In this document: positions 7,413 to 15,506 of the stretch, piece by piece
Layout of the letters: the number at the start of each line of letters is the position of its first letter
How positions within the stretch are numbered: position 1 is the first letter of the stretch
Assembly: GCA_020248945.1 (NCBI GenBank)
Contig: JADCGQ010000046.1
Location: forward strand, 1 to 36,977
DNA length: 36,977 bases
Direction: 5' to 3'
From: Rubrivivax sp.
Lineage (GTDB): Bacteria > Pseudomonadota > Gammaproteobacteria > Burkholderiales > Burkholderiaceae_C
Notes under the pieces: model-generated
Told to the model about the DNA's origin: nothing
Seen by the model: the letters and a program-made list of their open reading frames with translations, nothing else
Databases searched by the model: none
Translations under genes and position numbers: made by a program

Positions 7413-9058
7413 ATGCCCTCGATCCCCTCGCTGCAGCGGCTGCACCGCCTGGTCGCCGTGGCGCTGCTGGGCTTTGCCAGCGGGCTGCCGCTGGCCCTCA
7501 CCGGGCAGGCCATGCAGGCCTGGCTCACGCTCGACGGCATCGATCTCGCGACCATCGGCTTCCTCAGCCTCGTCGGCCTGCCCTACACCTTCAAGTTCCT
7601 GTGGGCGCCGCTGATGGACCGCTTCGAGCTGCCGGCGGCCATCGCGCAGCGCTGGGGCCGGCGCCGCGGCTGGCTGGTGGCGACGCAGCTGCTGCTGGCG
7701 CTGGCGTTGTGGGCGCTGGCCGCCACCGAGCCGAGCGCCGGCATCCGCGCCTTTGCGCTGCTGGCGGTGGTGGTGGCCTTCCTGTCGGCGTCGCAGGATG
7801 TCGTGGTCGACGCCTACCGCACCGACCTGCTGACACCGGCCGAGCGCGGCATGGGCGCGTCGCTGGGCGTCATGGGCTACCGGCTGGCGATGATCCTCTC
7901 CGGCGGCATCGCGATGATCTGGACCGACCCCGCACAGGCCGCCGGCTGGACCTGGCCCGAGGTCTACCGCTTCATGGCGATGCTGATGGCCGGCGCGGCG
8001 GTGGTGTCGGCGGTGCTGCTGCCCTCGCTGGCGCCGCTGCCGCCCGCACCCCTTCGGCGACACCACCGGCCCCCGCCGGGCGCGACCTGCGCGGCTTTGC
8101 CGCCGTGCTGCTGGCCGTGGCCGCCGGCTGGTGGCTGACCGATCGCTTCGGCACCGACATCGCGCGCACGCTGGCGGGCCCGCTGATCGAAGGCAGCTCG
8201 CTGCCGGCGCCGCTGCAGAAGCGCTGGGTCGACCTGGTGGCGCTGCTGCTGGGCATCGGCTTCACGCTGCCGCTGGCGGCCTGGGCGGCACGCCGCGCCG
8301 GCTTCACGACGCTGCTGTCGGGCCTGGACAACTACTTCAGCCACAAGGGCGCGGCGGCCTTCCTGCTGTTCATCGTGCTCTACAAGCTCGGCGACGCGTT
8401 CGCCGGCAGCCTGATGACCGCGTTTCTGCTCAAGAGCATGGCCTACACCTCGGCCGAGGTCGGCGTGGTCAACAAGGTGCTGGGCCTGTGGATGACGATC
8501 GGCGGCGCGCTGCTCGGTGGCGCGCTGATGCTGAAGCTGGGCTTGTGGCGCTCGCTGATGTTCTTCGGCGTGCTGCAGCTGCTGTCGAACCTGGGCTTCT
8601 GGTGGCTGGCCGTCTCGGGCAAGGGCGTGCTGCCCGGGCTCACCTTGCCGGCCTTCGACTGGGGCTTCGTCTCGCTGGCCACGCCCACGCCGGTGGACGG
8701 CGGCCTGCTGATGGTGGTGGCCTTCGAGAACATCAGCGGCGGCATGGGCACGGCCGCTTTCGTGGCCTTCCTGATGAGCCTGTGCAACCAGCGCTTCACG
8801 GCCACGCAGTACGCGCTGCTGAGCGCCTTTGCCAGCGTCGGCCGCGTCTGGGTGGGGCCGCTGGCGGGCGTGCTGGCCGAGAGCATCGGCTGGCCGGCGT
8901 TCTTCTTGCTCAGCACGGTGCTGGCGGCGCCGGCGCTGCTGATGCTGCAGTGGCTGCGGCGCGAGGTGAACGCGCTCGACGCGCCGGTGGCCGCGGCAGA
9001 CAACCCCGAAGGCGCCGATCAGATGGGCTCGGGCACCTCGCGCCAGAGCTCGGCGTAG
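7413..9058 (+). pseudogene. ampG: AmpG muropeptide permease, MFS, with a single-base frameshift
   Basis: AmpG imports GlcNAc-anhydro-MurNAc peptides from the periplasm for cell-wall recycling. The first part (from ATG 7413) has the family-typical GFASGLPLALTGQAMQAWLT, SLVGLPYTFKFLWAPLMDR and SASQDVVVDAYRTD stretches. From about 8030-8090 the homology moves to the frame of 7601, continuing with DNYFSHKGAAAF, GDAFAGSLMTAFL, VVNKVLGLW and FENISGGMGTAAFVAFLMSL up to the stop at 9056-9058. One missing base near the CCGCCCGCACCCC run explains the shift. The repaired protein would be about 548 residues with 12-14 membrane helices. All other motifs are intact, so a sequencing error is as likely as a real mutation. 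Confidence 0.88.
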
Positions 9059-10047
9059 ACGACGTTGCGCTGCGGGTCGGCGAAGGTGCTCACGTGCGCC
9101 GCGCCGGCTGCATCAGCCAGCTCGCGCATCTGGGCTTCGGTGCGCAGCACCAGCGTCCAGTCCATGAACAGCTCCATGTAGCCGCGGCCGCTGCCGCCGG
9201 GCACGAAGTTGGCGATCAGCACGCGGCCACCCGGGCGCAGCATGGCCAGCAGCCGGCGTGTCAGCCGCTTGGCCAGCGCGTCGGGCAGGTAGTCGTACAG
9301 GCCCGCGGAGTAGATGAGGTCGAAGCTGCCGAGCGCGTCGGCCAGCACGCTGCCCTGGGCGCTGCCGGCGAGCTCGCGCACGCCCTGGTTGACCACGCGC
9401 ACCGCATGGCCGGCATGGGCACGCGCGATCTCCTGGCACGACAGCGGGTCCTGGTCGAGCGCCACGAACTCGCCGCCGAAGCCGGCGCTTTCGACCAGGC
9501 TGCCTTGCAGCTCGCGGCAGTGGCCGGCGGCCACCGAGAGCACACGCGCCTGCTCGTGGCGCACCACGGTGTCGTCGATCAGGCTCTGCAGCAGCTGGCG
9601 CCGGTAGCGCACCGACAGGCCCATGCCGGCGCGCGTGGTGGCCGCAAAGACCCCGGCGCCGATCTCGGTGGTGCCGCTGGGCGGGGCACCGTCGTAGATG
9701 AAGTCCATCATCACCGCGTCGCCGGCATAACCCCGTGGCTTGGTGACCGCACGGTGCGTGAACGGGTCCTGCATCAGCAGCCCGTGCAGCGGGTGCGCCT
9801 GGCACCACTGGCGCATGGCCTCGGCCTGGCCGGTGGCGCGCGCCTCGCTCCACAGTGCCGACAGCGGCGGCGTGAGCAGGCGGAACGCGGCGACGGCCTG
9901 GCCATCGGCCACCTGCGCGGCGGCGCGGTCGAGCAGCGCGAGGGTGTTCTCTTCGAGCGTCAGCCCGGTGGGGTGCGCCGGCGCGGGCGGGTGGACACGG
10001 GACGGCGCGGCTGCAGGCGTCGGGGCGGGGGCGGTGATGGGGTTCAT
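9019..10047 (-). CDS. class I SAM-dependent methyltransferase
   Basis: This 342-residue protein has the nucleotide-binding core of a class I methyltransferase in its C-terminal two thirds: ARVLSVAAGHCRELQG (motif I region), FVALDQDPLSC (acidic loop after strand 2), FDLIYSAGLYDYL (motif IV region) and LRPGGRVLIANF. The first 30-40 residues are Pro/Ala-rich and probably disordered. A preceding region contains KPRGYAGDAVMMDFIYDG, which may shape the substrate pocket. The ATG at 10047 has AGGAG four bases upstream. Its 3' end overlaps the last 40 bases of ampG on the opposite strand. The substrate is unknown; small molecule or exported metabolite are both possible. Confidence 0.85.
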   Translation of the reverse strand: MNPITAPAPTPAAAPSRVHPPAPAHPTGLTLEENTLALLDRAAAQVADGQAVAAFRLLTPPLSALWSEARATGQAEAMRQWCQAHPLHGLLMQDPFTHRAVTKPRGYAGDAVMMDFIYDGAPPSGTTEIGAGVFAATTRAGMGLSVRYRRQLLQSLIDDTVVRHEQARVLSVAAGHCRELQGSLVESAGFGGEFVALDQDPLSCQEIARAHAGHAVRVVNQGVRELAGSAQGSVLADALGSFDLIYSAGLYDYLPDALAKRLTRRLLAMLRPGGRVLIANFVPGGSGRGYMELFMDWTLVLRTEAQMRELADAAGAAHVSTFADPQRNVVYAELWREVPEPI

Positions 10048-10228
10048 GGGGCTCCTGGCGATGGTGAGATGGCGGGTGGGGGCGTGCCTACACGCTCGAG
10101 GGCCAGTGTGCGCAGCGGCGGCGGCGCATTCACCCCACGCCAAGGGGGCAGTCGTGCGGTCCCGGCCCATCGATTTCGTCAGGCTTGCTGATGGGCACGC
10201 GGGGCGAGGGCGTCGACACTCCCTGGCC

Positions 10229-11392
10229 ATGTCCAGCACCCGTTCCACCCCTTCGCCGACCTCACGCGCCGCGCGTTCGCTCGTGGCGCTGCAGGCCTTG
10301 TGCGATCTCGGCCTGCACCCCGAAGTGCTGGTGCCGGCCTTCCTCGAGGCGCTGCACAGCGTGGTGCCCAGCAGCCGCAACCTCTTCGACTGGACCGACG
10401 AGCAAGGCCGCCTCGTGCGCTACTTCATCGAGGGGCCCATCGACGCGCAGATCGCGCAGCTGTACTTCGACGAGTTCCACAACCGCCGCGAGGCCGAGGT
10501 GATGCCGGCCTTCGACAGCCTGCGCCGCAGCCCGGCCGGCGTGCGCAGCGCCGACGAGCTCGACCACGAGGGCTTCTTCCGCAGCGACCTCTACAACGAG
10601 ATCTGGCGCCCGCAGGGCCTGCGCACGCGCCTGGAGGCCGTGGTGCGGGCGCGCACCGGGCAGCTGCTGGGCTCGCTGGTGCTGTACCGCGGGCCCGGCG
10701 AGCGGCGCTTCACGCGCGACAACGAAGAGCGCCTGGCCGCCGTGCTGCCGGCCTTTGCGGCCGGCCTGGCCGCCGCCGGCCCGGCCGTGGCGGACGACCG
10801 CCATGTGCCCAGCCCCGAGCCACCCGAGACGCTGCTGCTCACGCTGGACGGCACGCTGTGCCACGCCAGCGCAGGCGCGCAGCGGCTGCTGCTGATGGCC
10901 GCCGGCGGCGCCTCGCGCGACCGGCTGTCGCGGCCGCTGGCGCTGCTGGCCGACCCGTTGCTGTCGATGCTGCTGCTGCGCCTGCGCGACCGCGCGGCGC
11001 AACAGGCCACGCCCGACGGCCGCGCCGCGGTGGCGCTGGCACCGCCGCCGTCCATCGTGCACGAGACGCCGGCCGGGCAGTTCGTGGCCCGCGGCGAGCT
11101 GCTGCGCCCGGCGCAGGGCGAGAGCCCGCCGCTGGCCCAGATCACGCTGCGCCGGCTGGAGCCGCACCGCGTGGCGCTGGAGCGGGCGCTGCGGGCGCTG
11201 CCCATCACGGCCGGCCAGATCGCCGTCTGCCGCGGCCTCTACGCCGGCCTGACGCAGGCCGAGATCGGCCGTCGCCTGGGCGTGGCACCGGCCACGGTGA
11301 TCGACCACACGCGCAAGGTCTACCGCACGCTGGACATCGGCTCGCAGTCTGAACTGCGCGACGTGCTCGACACCCGCATCGGCGCGGCCTGA
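10229..11392 (+). CDS. LuxR-type HTH transcriptional regulator
   Basis: This 387-residue protein ends in a LuxR/NarL-type DNA-binding domain (LPITAGQIAVCRGLYAGLTQ, AEIGRRLGVAPATVIDHTRKVY, residues about 315-375). The N-terminal 180 residues resemble a GAF-type or related sensor fold but without motifs that I can assign. There is no autoinducer-domain signature and no receiver aspartate pattern. The ATG at 10229 gives a frame with steady GC3. Longer in-frame starts at 9740 run antisense through the methyltransferase and are rejected. The gene is divergent from that methyltransferase across 181 bases. Target genes and signal are unknown. Confidence 0.85.
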   Translation: MSSTRSTPSPTSRAARSLVALQALCDLGLHPEVLVPAFLEALHSVVPSSRNLFDWTDEQGRLVRYFIEGPIDAQIAQLYFDEFHNRREAEVMPAFDSLRRSPAGVRSADELDHEGFFRSDLYNEIWRPQGLRTRLEAVVRARTGQLLGSLVLYRGPGERRFTRDNEERLAAVLPAFAAGLAAAGPAVADDRHVPSPEPPETLLLTLDGTLCHASAGAQRLLLMAAGGASRDRLSRPLALLADPLLSMLLLRLRDRAAQQATPDGRAAVALAPPPSIVHETPAGQFVARGELLRPAQGESPPLAQITLRRLEPHRVALERALRALPITAGQIAVCRGLYAGLTQAEIGRRLGVAPATVIDHTRKVYRTLDIGSQSELRDVLDTRIGAA

Positions 11393-11456
11393 GGCGCGCG
11401 ACCCGCACCGCCCGCGCCAGCACCCTGCAGGCGACCGGGGTTGAACGGCTGCGGCG

Positions 11457-11462
11457 TACGAT
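11457..11462 (+). promoter_or_regulatory. -10-like hexamer TACGAT close to M48 protease ATG
   Basis: TACGAT ends six bases before the ATG at 11469 and no ribosome binding site intervenes. The spacing matches that seen before ampG and res. A TTGAAC at 11441 is only ten bases upstream, too close to act as its -35. Confidence 0.35.
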
Positions 11463-11468
11463 GACTCC

Positions 11469-12368
11469 ATGTTCGGATTCGCCTCCCCCTTCGGCTGCAG
11501 CTGCCACCCGACTGCCACGACCTCCGCGGCCGCCGCGCCGGGCGCGCACGGCCGGCGCCTGTTCACCGGCCTGCTGCTGGCCGGGGCCGCGGCGCCGGCG
11601 CTGGCCCAGATCCCGGAGTGCCGGCGTTCACGCGCCGCGTCGCTGGCGCCGGCCAGCTACGTCGAGAACATGGCACAGCAGCAGTACGCCCAGATGCTGA
11701 ACGAGGCCCGCAAGGCGCGTGCGCTGGCCACCGGCGGCCCGCAGCTCGAACGCCTGCGCTACATCGGTGCGCGCATGGTGCCGTTCACGCCGGCCTGCAA
11801 CGAGCGGGCGCGCCAGTGGCGCTGGGAGATCAACCTGCTCGGCAGCGACCAGGTCAACGCCTTCTGCATGCCCGGCGGCAAGATCGCGTTCTACACCGGC
11901 ATCCTCGTCAAGCTGAAGCTCGACGACGACGAGGTGGCCATGATCATGGGCCACGAGATCGCCCACGCGCTGCTGGAGCACGCGCGCGAGCGCATGGTCA
12001 AGGCCGGCGGCACCGAGCTGCTGCTGCGCGGCGGCGCGGCACTGCTGGGGCTGGGCAGCCTGGGCGATGCGGCGGCGGCGGGCGCCAGCCAGCTGCTGGG
12101 CCTGAAGTTCAGCCGTGACGACGAGTCGCAGGCCGACGCGCTGGGCCTGATCATCGCCGCGCAGGCCGGTTACGACCCCAAGGCCGGCGTGACGCTGTGG
12201 CAGAAGATGACGCGGCTGTCGGGCGGCAAGCAGGCCCCGTGGCTGTCCACGCACCCGGCCGGCGAGCGCCGCATCGCCGACATCGAAGCGCGCCTGCCGC
12301 AGCTGACGCCGGTGTTCCAGAGGGCGCCGAAGCCTGAGCGGCGGTTTGGGGCGCCGCAGGCTGGCTGA
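11469..12368 (+). CDS. exported M48 family zinc metalloprotease
   Basis: This 299-residue protein has the M48 active site HEIAH (H162, E163, H166) and the third zinc ligand in ESQAD (E219, D223). The N-terminus carries GRRLFTG at residues 28-34 followed by a hydrophobic stretch and APALA at about 43-47, a plausible twin-arginine or Sec signal peptide, so it probably acts in the periplasm. The layout resembles the LoiP/YcaL group of small periplasmic M48 enzymes involved in envelope protein quality control. No C-terminal TPR region is present, unlike BepA. The downstream cyclase gene starts about 75 bases later on the same strand. Its natural substrates cannot be read from sequence. Confidence 0.93.
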   Translation: MFGFASPFGCSCHPTATTSAAAAPGAHGRRLFTGLLLAGAAAPALAQIPECRRSRAASLAPASYVENMAQQQYAQMLNEARKARALATGGPQLERLRYIGARMVPFTPACNERARQWRWEINLLGSDQVNAFCMPGGKIAFYTGILVKLKLDDDEVAMIMGHEIAHALLEHARERMVKAGGTELLLRGGAALLGLGSLGDAAAAGASQLLGLKFSRDDESQADALGLIIAAQAGYDPKAGVTLWQKMTRLSGGKQAPWLSTHPAGERRIADIEARLPQLTPVFQRAPKPERRFGAPQAG

Positions 12369-12443
12369 GGCGATTCTTGAAATCGTCTCCGTGCGTCCAC
12401 CAAAATGGGGACGCCGCCCATCCAGGGGCGAGCAAACCACGGA

Positions 12444-14273
12444 ATGATGGGACAAGAGCCAGAGGGGGGAGCCGACGAAGGGATGGAACTGCCGCGCCTG
12501 TGGCGGGCGGTCCTCATCGTCGACGTCGTCGAATCGGTGCGCCTGATGCAGGCCCACGAATCGGCCTTCATCCGCTGCTGGCGGCGCTTTGTCGACGACG
12601 TGCGCCAGCTCCTGCTGCCCGCGGGTGGCGGGCGGCTGGTGAAGAGCCTGGGAGACGGCCTGTTGCTGGAATTCAACGACGCCCCCGTGGCGGCCCAGGC
12701 GGCGTTCTGGCTGCACGAGCGCATGAGCCTGGTGGCCCGGTCGATGCCCGCGGACGCCTGCCCGCGGCTGCGCGCCGGGCTGCATGTGGCCGAAGTGGTG
12801 GTCGACGGGCTCGACATCTACGGCCCCGGGGTCAATGTCGCCGCCCGCGTGGCCGCGCTGGCCGCCCCGGGCGAGACCATCGCCACCGTGCAGGCACGCG
12901 ACCAGTTGCTTGACGGCGTCGACGCGCACTCCGAGGACCTTGGCGCGCTGTTCGTCAAGCATCTCGACAGCGCTTTGCACTGCTTCCGGCTGCACCCGGT
13001 GACGGCGGTGCCGCACGGCACCGCCGGCGCCGCGACAGCCCGCCCCGACATCCGCACGCCGTCGCACGACACCCAGCTGCCGCGCATGGCGGTGATGCCG
13101 CTGCACGTGCGCGGGCTCCATGGCGACGAGCTCAGCGCCGGCCACCTGGTGGCCGACAACCTGAGCCTGCGGCTGGCGCGCAACCCGCTGGTGCGCGTGA
13201 TCGCACGCGGATCGGCCAACGCGCTGGCTTCACGCGGCCTCACCGCCAGCGAGCTGGCGGCACGGCTGGATGTGCGCTACCTCGTCACGGGCTCGCTGAC
13301 GCGCCTGCGCGATGCGCGTTGGCGCCTGACCGTCGAACTGGTCGAGTCCCCGGGCGACACGGTCATGTGGTCGCGCACCGACACGCTCGACCCCGACCTG
13401 CTGCTCGAGCCCGACGACGACTACACCGCCGAGGTCGCGATGGCGCTGATGGCGGCCGTGGCCTCGCTGCAGGTCGAGCGCACGGGCACGCACTCGCTGC
13501 CTTCGCTGCAGTCGTACTCGCTGCACCTGGCGGGCCTGCAGCTGATGCACCGCACCGCCGTCAGCGACTTCGAACGCGCGCGCCCGGTGCTCGAGACGCT
13601 GGTCGAGCGCCACCCGCTGCAAGCCATGCCGCGCACCTGGCTGTCGCAGTGGTGGGTGCTGCGCACGACGCGACTGCTCTCGCTGACACCCCGCGAAGAC
13701 GCGGCGCAGGCGCTGTCGCACACCCGCGTGGCGCTGCAGGCCGCCCCCGACAACGCGCTGGCCCTGGCAACGCAGGGCTTCGTCGAATGCCACCTGTTGC
13801 GCGACCTGGCCGCTGCCGAGACCACGCTCGAACGAGCCCTGGCCTGCGGCCCGAACGAAGCCCTGGCCTGGCTTTACCGCAGCGTGGTGCACGGCTTCCG
13901 CGGCGAAGGAGCACAGGCCTGGCGCCACGCCGAGACCGCGCTGTCGCTGTCGCCGCTCGATCCGCAACGCCACTACTTCGATGCGCTGTGCGGCGCCGCG
14001 GCCATCATCGCGGGCGAGTATCCGCGCGGCATCGCGCTCGCCGAGCGGGCTCTGATGGCCAACCGGCATCACCCACCCACGCTGCGCGCGCTGGCCCTGG
14101 GCCAGGTCGAGAGCGGCGATGTGGTGGCCGGCCGCCAGACGATCCAGCGGCTGCTGGCCCTGGAGCCGGGCTTCACGATCCGCGACTACCTGGGCAACGC
14201 GCCCGCAGGCGGTGAGGCCGCGCGCGAACGCTTCGCACGCGCGCTGGCCACCGCGGGCGCGCCCTTGGGCTGA
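12444..14273 (+). CDS. class III nucleotidyl cyclase fused to TolB-like and TPR regions
   Basis: This roughly 609-residue protein starts with a class III adenylate/guanylate cyclase domain. Numbered from ATG 12444, it has metal-binding D27 (LIVDVVES) and D71 (LGDGLL), substrate lysine K67, D124 (LDIYG), and transition-state residues N131 and R135 (VNVAARV). The D-N-R spacing of 7 and 4 is that of characterised adenylyl cyclases, so activity is likely. A linker leads to a TolB/FlgO-like segment (MAVMPLHV to VTGSLTRL, about residues 215-330) and then helical TPR-like repeats to the end. There is no membrane segment. Starts at 12405 and 12483 are also possible. A haloperoxidase-like gene follows after 40 bases. 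Confidence 0.85.
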   Translation: MMGQEPEGGADEGMELPRLWRAVLIVDVVESVRLMQAHESAFIRCWRRFVDDVRQLLLPAGGGRLVKSLGDGLLLEFNDAPVAAQAAFWLHERMSLVARSMPADACPRLRAGLHVAEVVVDGLDIYGPGVNVAARVAALAAPGETIATVQARDQLLDGVDAHSEDLGALFVKHLDSALHCFRLHPVTAVPHGTAGAATARPDIRTPSHDTQLPRMAVMPLHVRGLHGDELSAGHLVADNLSLRLARNPLVRVIARGSANALASRGLTASELAARLDVRYLVTGSLTRLRDARWRLTVELVESPGDTVMWSRTDTLDPDLLLEPDDDYTAEVAMALMAAVASLQVERTGTHSLPSLQSYSLHLAGLQLMHRTAVSDFERARPVLETLVERHPLQAMPRTWLSQWWVLRTTRLLSLTPREDAAQALSHTRVALQAAPDNALALATQGFVECHLLRDLAAAETTLERALACGPNEALAWLYRSVVHGFRGEGAQAWRHAETALSLSPLDPQRHYFDALCGAAAIIAGEYPRGIALAERALMANRHHPPTLRALALGQVESGDVVAGRQTIQRLLALEPGFTIRDYLGNAPAGGEAARERFARALATAGAPLG

Positions 14274-14313
14274 ACCACACACCATTTCCGCGGCACGCGG
14301 GCAGGAGGCAAAG

Positions 14314-15495
14314 ATGGCAGAGAGTCTGGGTGGGCCCGTCGGCGGGCCGGTCGGTGGACCTGTGGGCGGCCCCGTGGGCGGCCCCGTGGGCGGCCCGGTC
14401 GGAGGACCGGTCAGCGACCCGCACTCGCCGCTGCAGGCCACGGCCCTGACCCGCCACCGGGCAGCGGCCATCGACCTCGATCCCGTGGCCGTGCGCTGGG
14501 CCCTGGCGCCGATGAACGCCGACCCGCAACGCCTGTTCCGCTGGGAACCCTGGGTGCGCAGCTACCTCATCACGCAAGAGCTGCTGCGGCCGCTGGACTT
14601 CGTCGAGCTGCGGGCCGACGAGGCCGTCGGCAGCCACGGCACCCGCATGGTCGTGCGCGATGCGGACGGTGCACCGCATGCGCTGGCGACGCTGATCGCC
14701 CCGCCGATGGCGGTGTTCACCGGCAGCCCGGACGCGAAGCCGCCCCAACGCGGCCAGATCGACCTCGTGCTCGGCTGGGCGCAGCTGCGCGAGGAGCGTC
14801 AGCCCGAGATCCTGACGCAGTTGCATGACCAGTTCGCCTTCTGGGGCTCGCTCGTGCCGATCCACACCGAGCGCATGCGCCGCACGCGCGAAGTGCTGGA
14901 GGCCGCCATCGAGCTGTCGGTGTTCGTGCAGATGCGCTTCAAGCACGATCTGGCTTGCTGGCGGCCGCTCGACTACTCGCCGCAGGTGCAGCCGATGATC
15001 ACCACGCCGGGCCATGGCGCACTGCCCAGCGGCCACTGCACGCAGGCCTACGTGGTGTACGAGGTGCTGCGCGCGCTGCTGAACTGCACCGACTCCGACG
15101 ACCACGGCCGCCGTGCGCTGAACCTGCAGTTCACGCGCCTCGTTGAACGCATCTCGATGAACCGGGTGGTCGCGGGCGTGCACTTCCCGGTCGATAACCT
15201 CGCCGGCCGGCTGCTCGGCACCGTCATCGGCCGCTACATGGCGCACCGCGCAGGCGCTGCGGCCTCGGTGCCCAGCGCCAGCTTCGACGGCCGCCAGGTG
15301 CCGGCCGACCAGGAGTTCGACCCGTCGAGCCAGATGCTCTTCAGCGGCGAGCCGACCGACCCCCAGGTGCAGCCGCCGTACTACCGCACAGGTTCGGACA
15401 TCGATCTCTCCACCCTGCCGGGCAACGGGCTCATTGGCGAACTGTGGGAGCGCGCCCGCGGCGAAATCGTCGAGCTCAGCCTCGGCTTCGCCTGA
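14314..15495 (+). CDS. vanadium haloperoxidase / PAP2 superfamily enzyme with N-terminal GGPV repeats
   Basis: This 393-residue protein carries the full PAP2/vanadium haloperoxidase pocket: K210 and R217 (KHDLACWRP), S239-G240-H241 (LPSGH), and R284 with H290 (NRVVAGVHFPVD). The K-R spacing of 7 and R-H spacing of 6 match vanadium chloroperoxidase. There are no membrane helices, unlike lipid phosphatases, so a soluble vanadium-dependent haloperoxidase or acid phosphatase is the likeliest role. Residues 6-33 are seven exact GGPV repeats. ATG 14314 has a perfect AGGAGG five bases upstream. It sits 40 bases after the cyclase gene and 11 before the S8 protease gene, as in an operon. The substrate is unknown. 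Confidence 0.87.
   Translation: MAESLGGPVGGPVGGPVGGPVGGPVGGPVGGPVSDPHSPLQATALTRHRAAAIDLDPVAVRWALAPMNADPQRLFRWEPWVRSYLITQELLRPLDFVELRADEAVGSHGTRMVVRDADGAPHALATLIAPPMAVFTGSPDAKPPQRGQIDLVLGWAQLREERQPEILTQLHDQFAFWGSLVPIHTERMRRTREVLEAAIELSVFVQMRFKHDLACWRPLDYSPQVQPMITTPGHGALPSGHCTQAYVVYEVLRALLNCTDSDDHGRRALNLQFTRLVERISMNRVVAGVHFPVDNLAGRLLGTVIGRYMAHRAGAAASVPSASFDGRQVPADQEFDPSSQMLFSGEPTDPQVQPPYYRTGSDIDLSTLPGNGLIGELWERARGEIVELSLGFA
14329..14412 (+). repeat. seven-copy 12-bp tandem repeat encoding GGPV
   Basis: Seven units of 12 bases, each coding Gly-Gly-Pro-Val, run in frame at the start of the haloperoxidase-like gene. Units differ at third codon positions (GGT GGG CCC GTC, GGC GGG CCG GTC, GGC GGC CCC GTG and others), except that the fourth and fifth are identical. 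The protein repeat is therefore kept more strictly than the DNA, which suggests selection on the peptide. Copy number could vary by slippage. Confidence 0.95.
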
Positions 15496-15506
15496 GGGCG
15501 GCGGCG

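Noticed and set aside
8025..8095. Programmed -1 frameshift in ampG
   Set aside because: The zero-frame codons GCA CCC CTT do not form an X XXY YYZ slippery heptamer and no stimulating structure is evident; a missing base is simpler.
9740..10228. N-terminal extension of the LuxR-type gene to 9740
   Set aside because: The extra 160 codons run antisense through the methyltransferase, which has family motifs, and have Ala/Arg-rich shadow composition.
11441..11462. TTGAAC as a -35 for TACGAT
   Set aside because: Spacing is ten bases, far shorter than the 16-18 needed.
12444..14273. Pycsar-type anti-phage cyclase
   Set aside because: Pycsar cyclases are stand-alone proteins next to a TM or TIR effector; this one is fused to TolB/TPR regions and has no such effector beside it. 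It is kept only as a looser analogy.
14329..14412. Tandem repeats considered as a CRISPR or transcription-factor array
   Set aside because: Units are directly adjacent without spacers and encode GGPV in frame, so they are a coding minisatellite.
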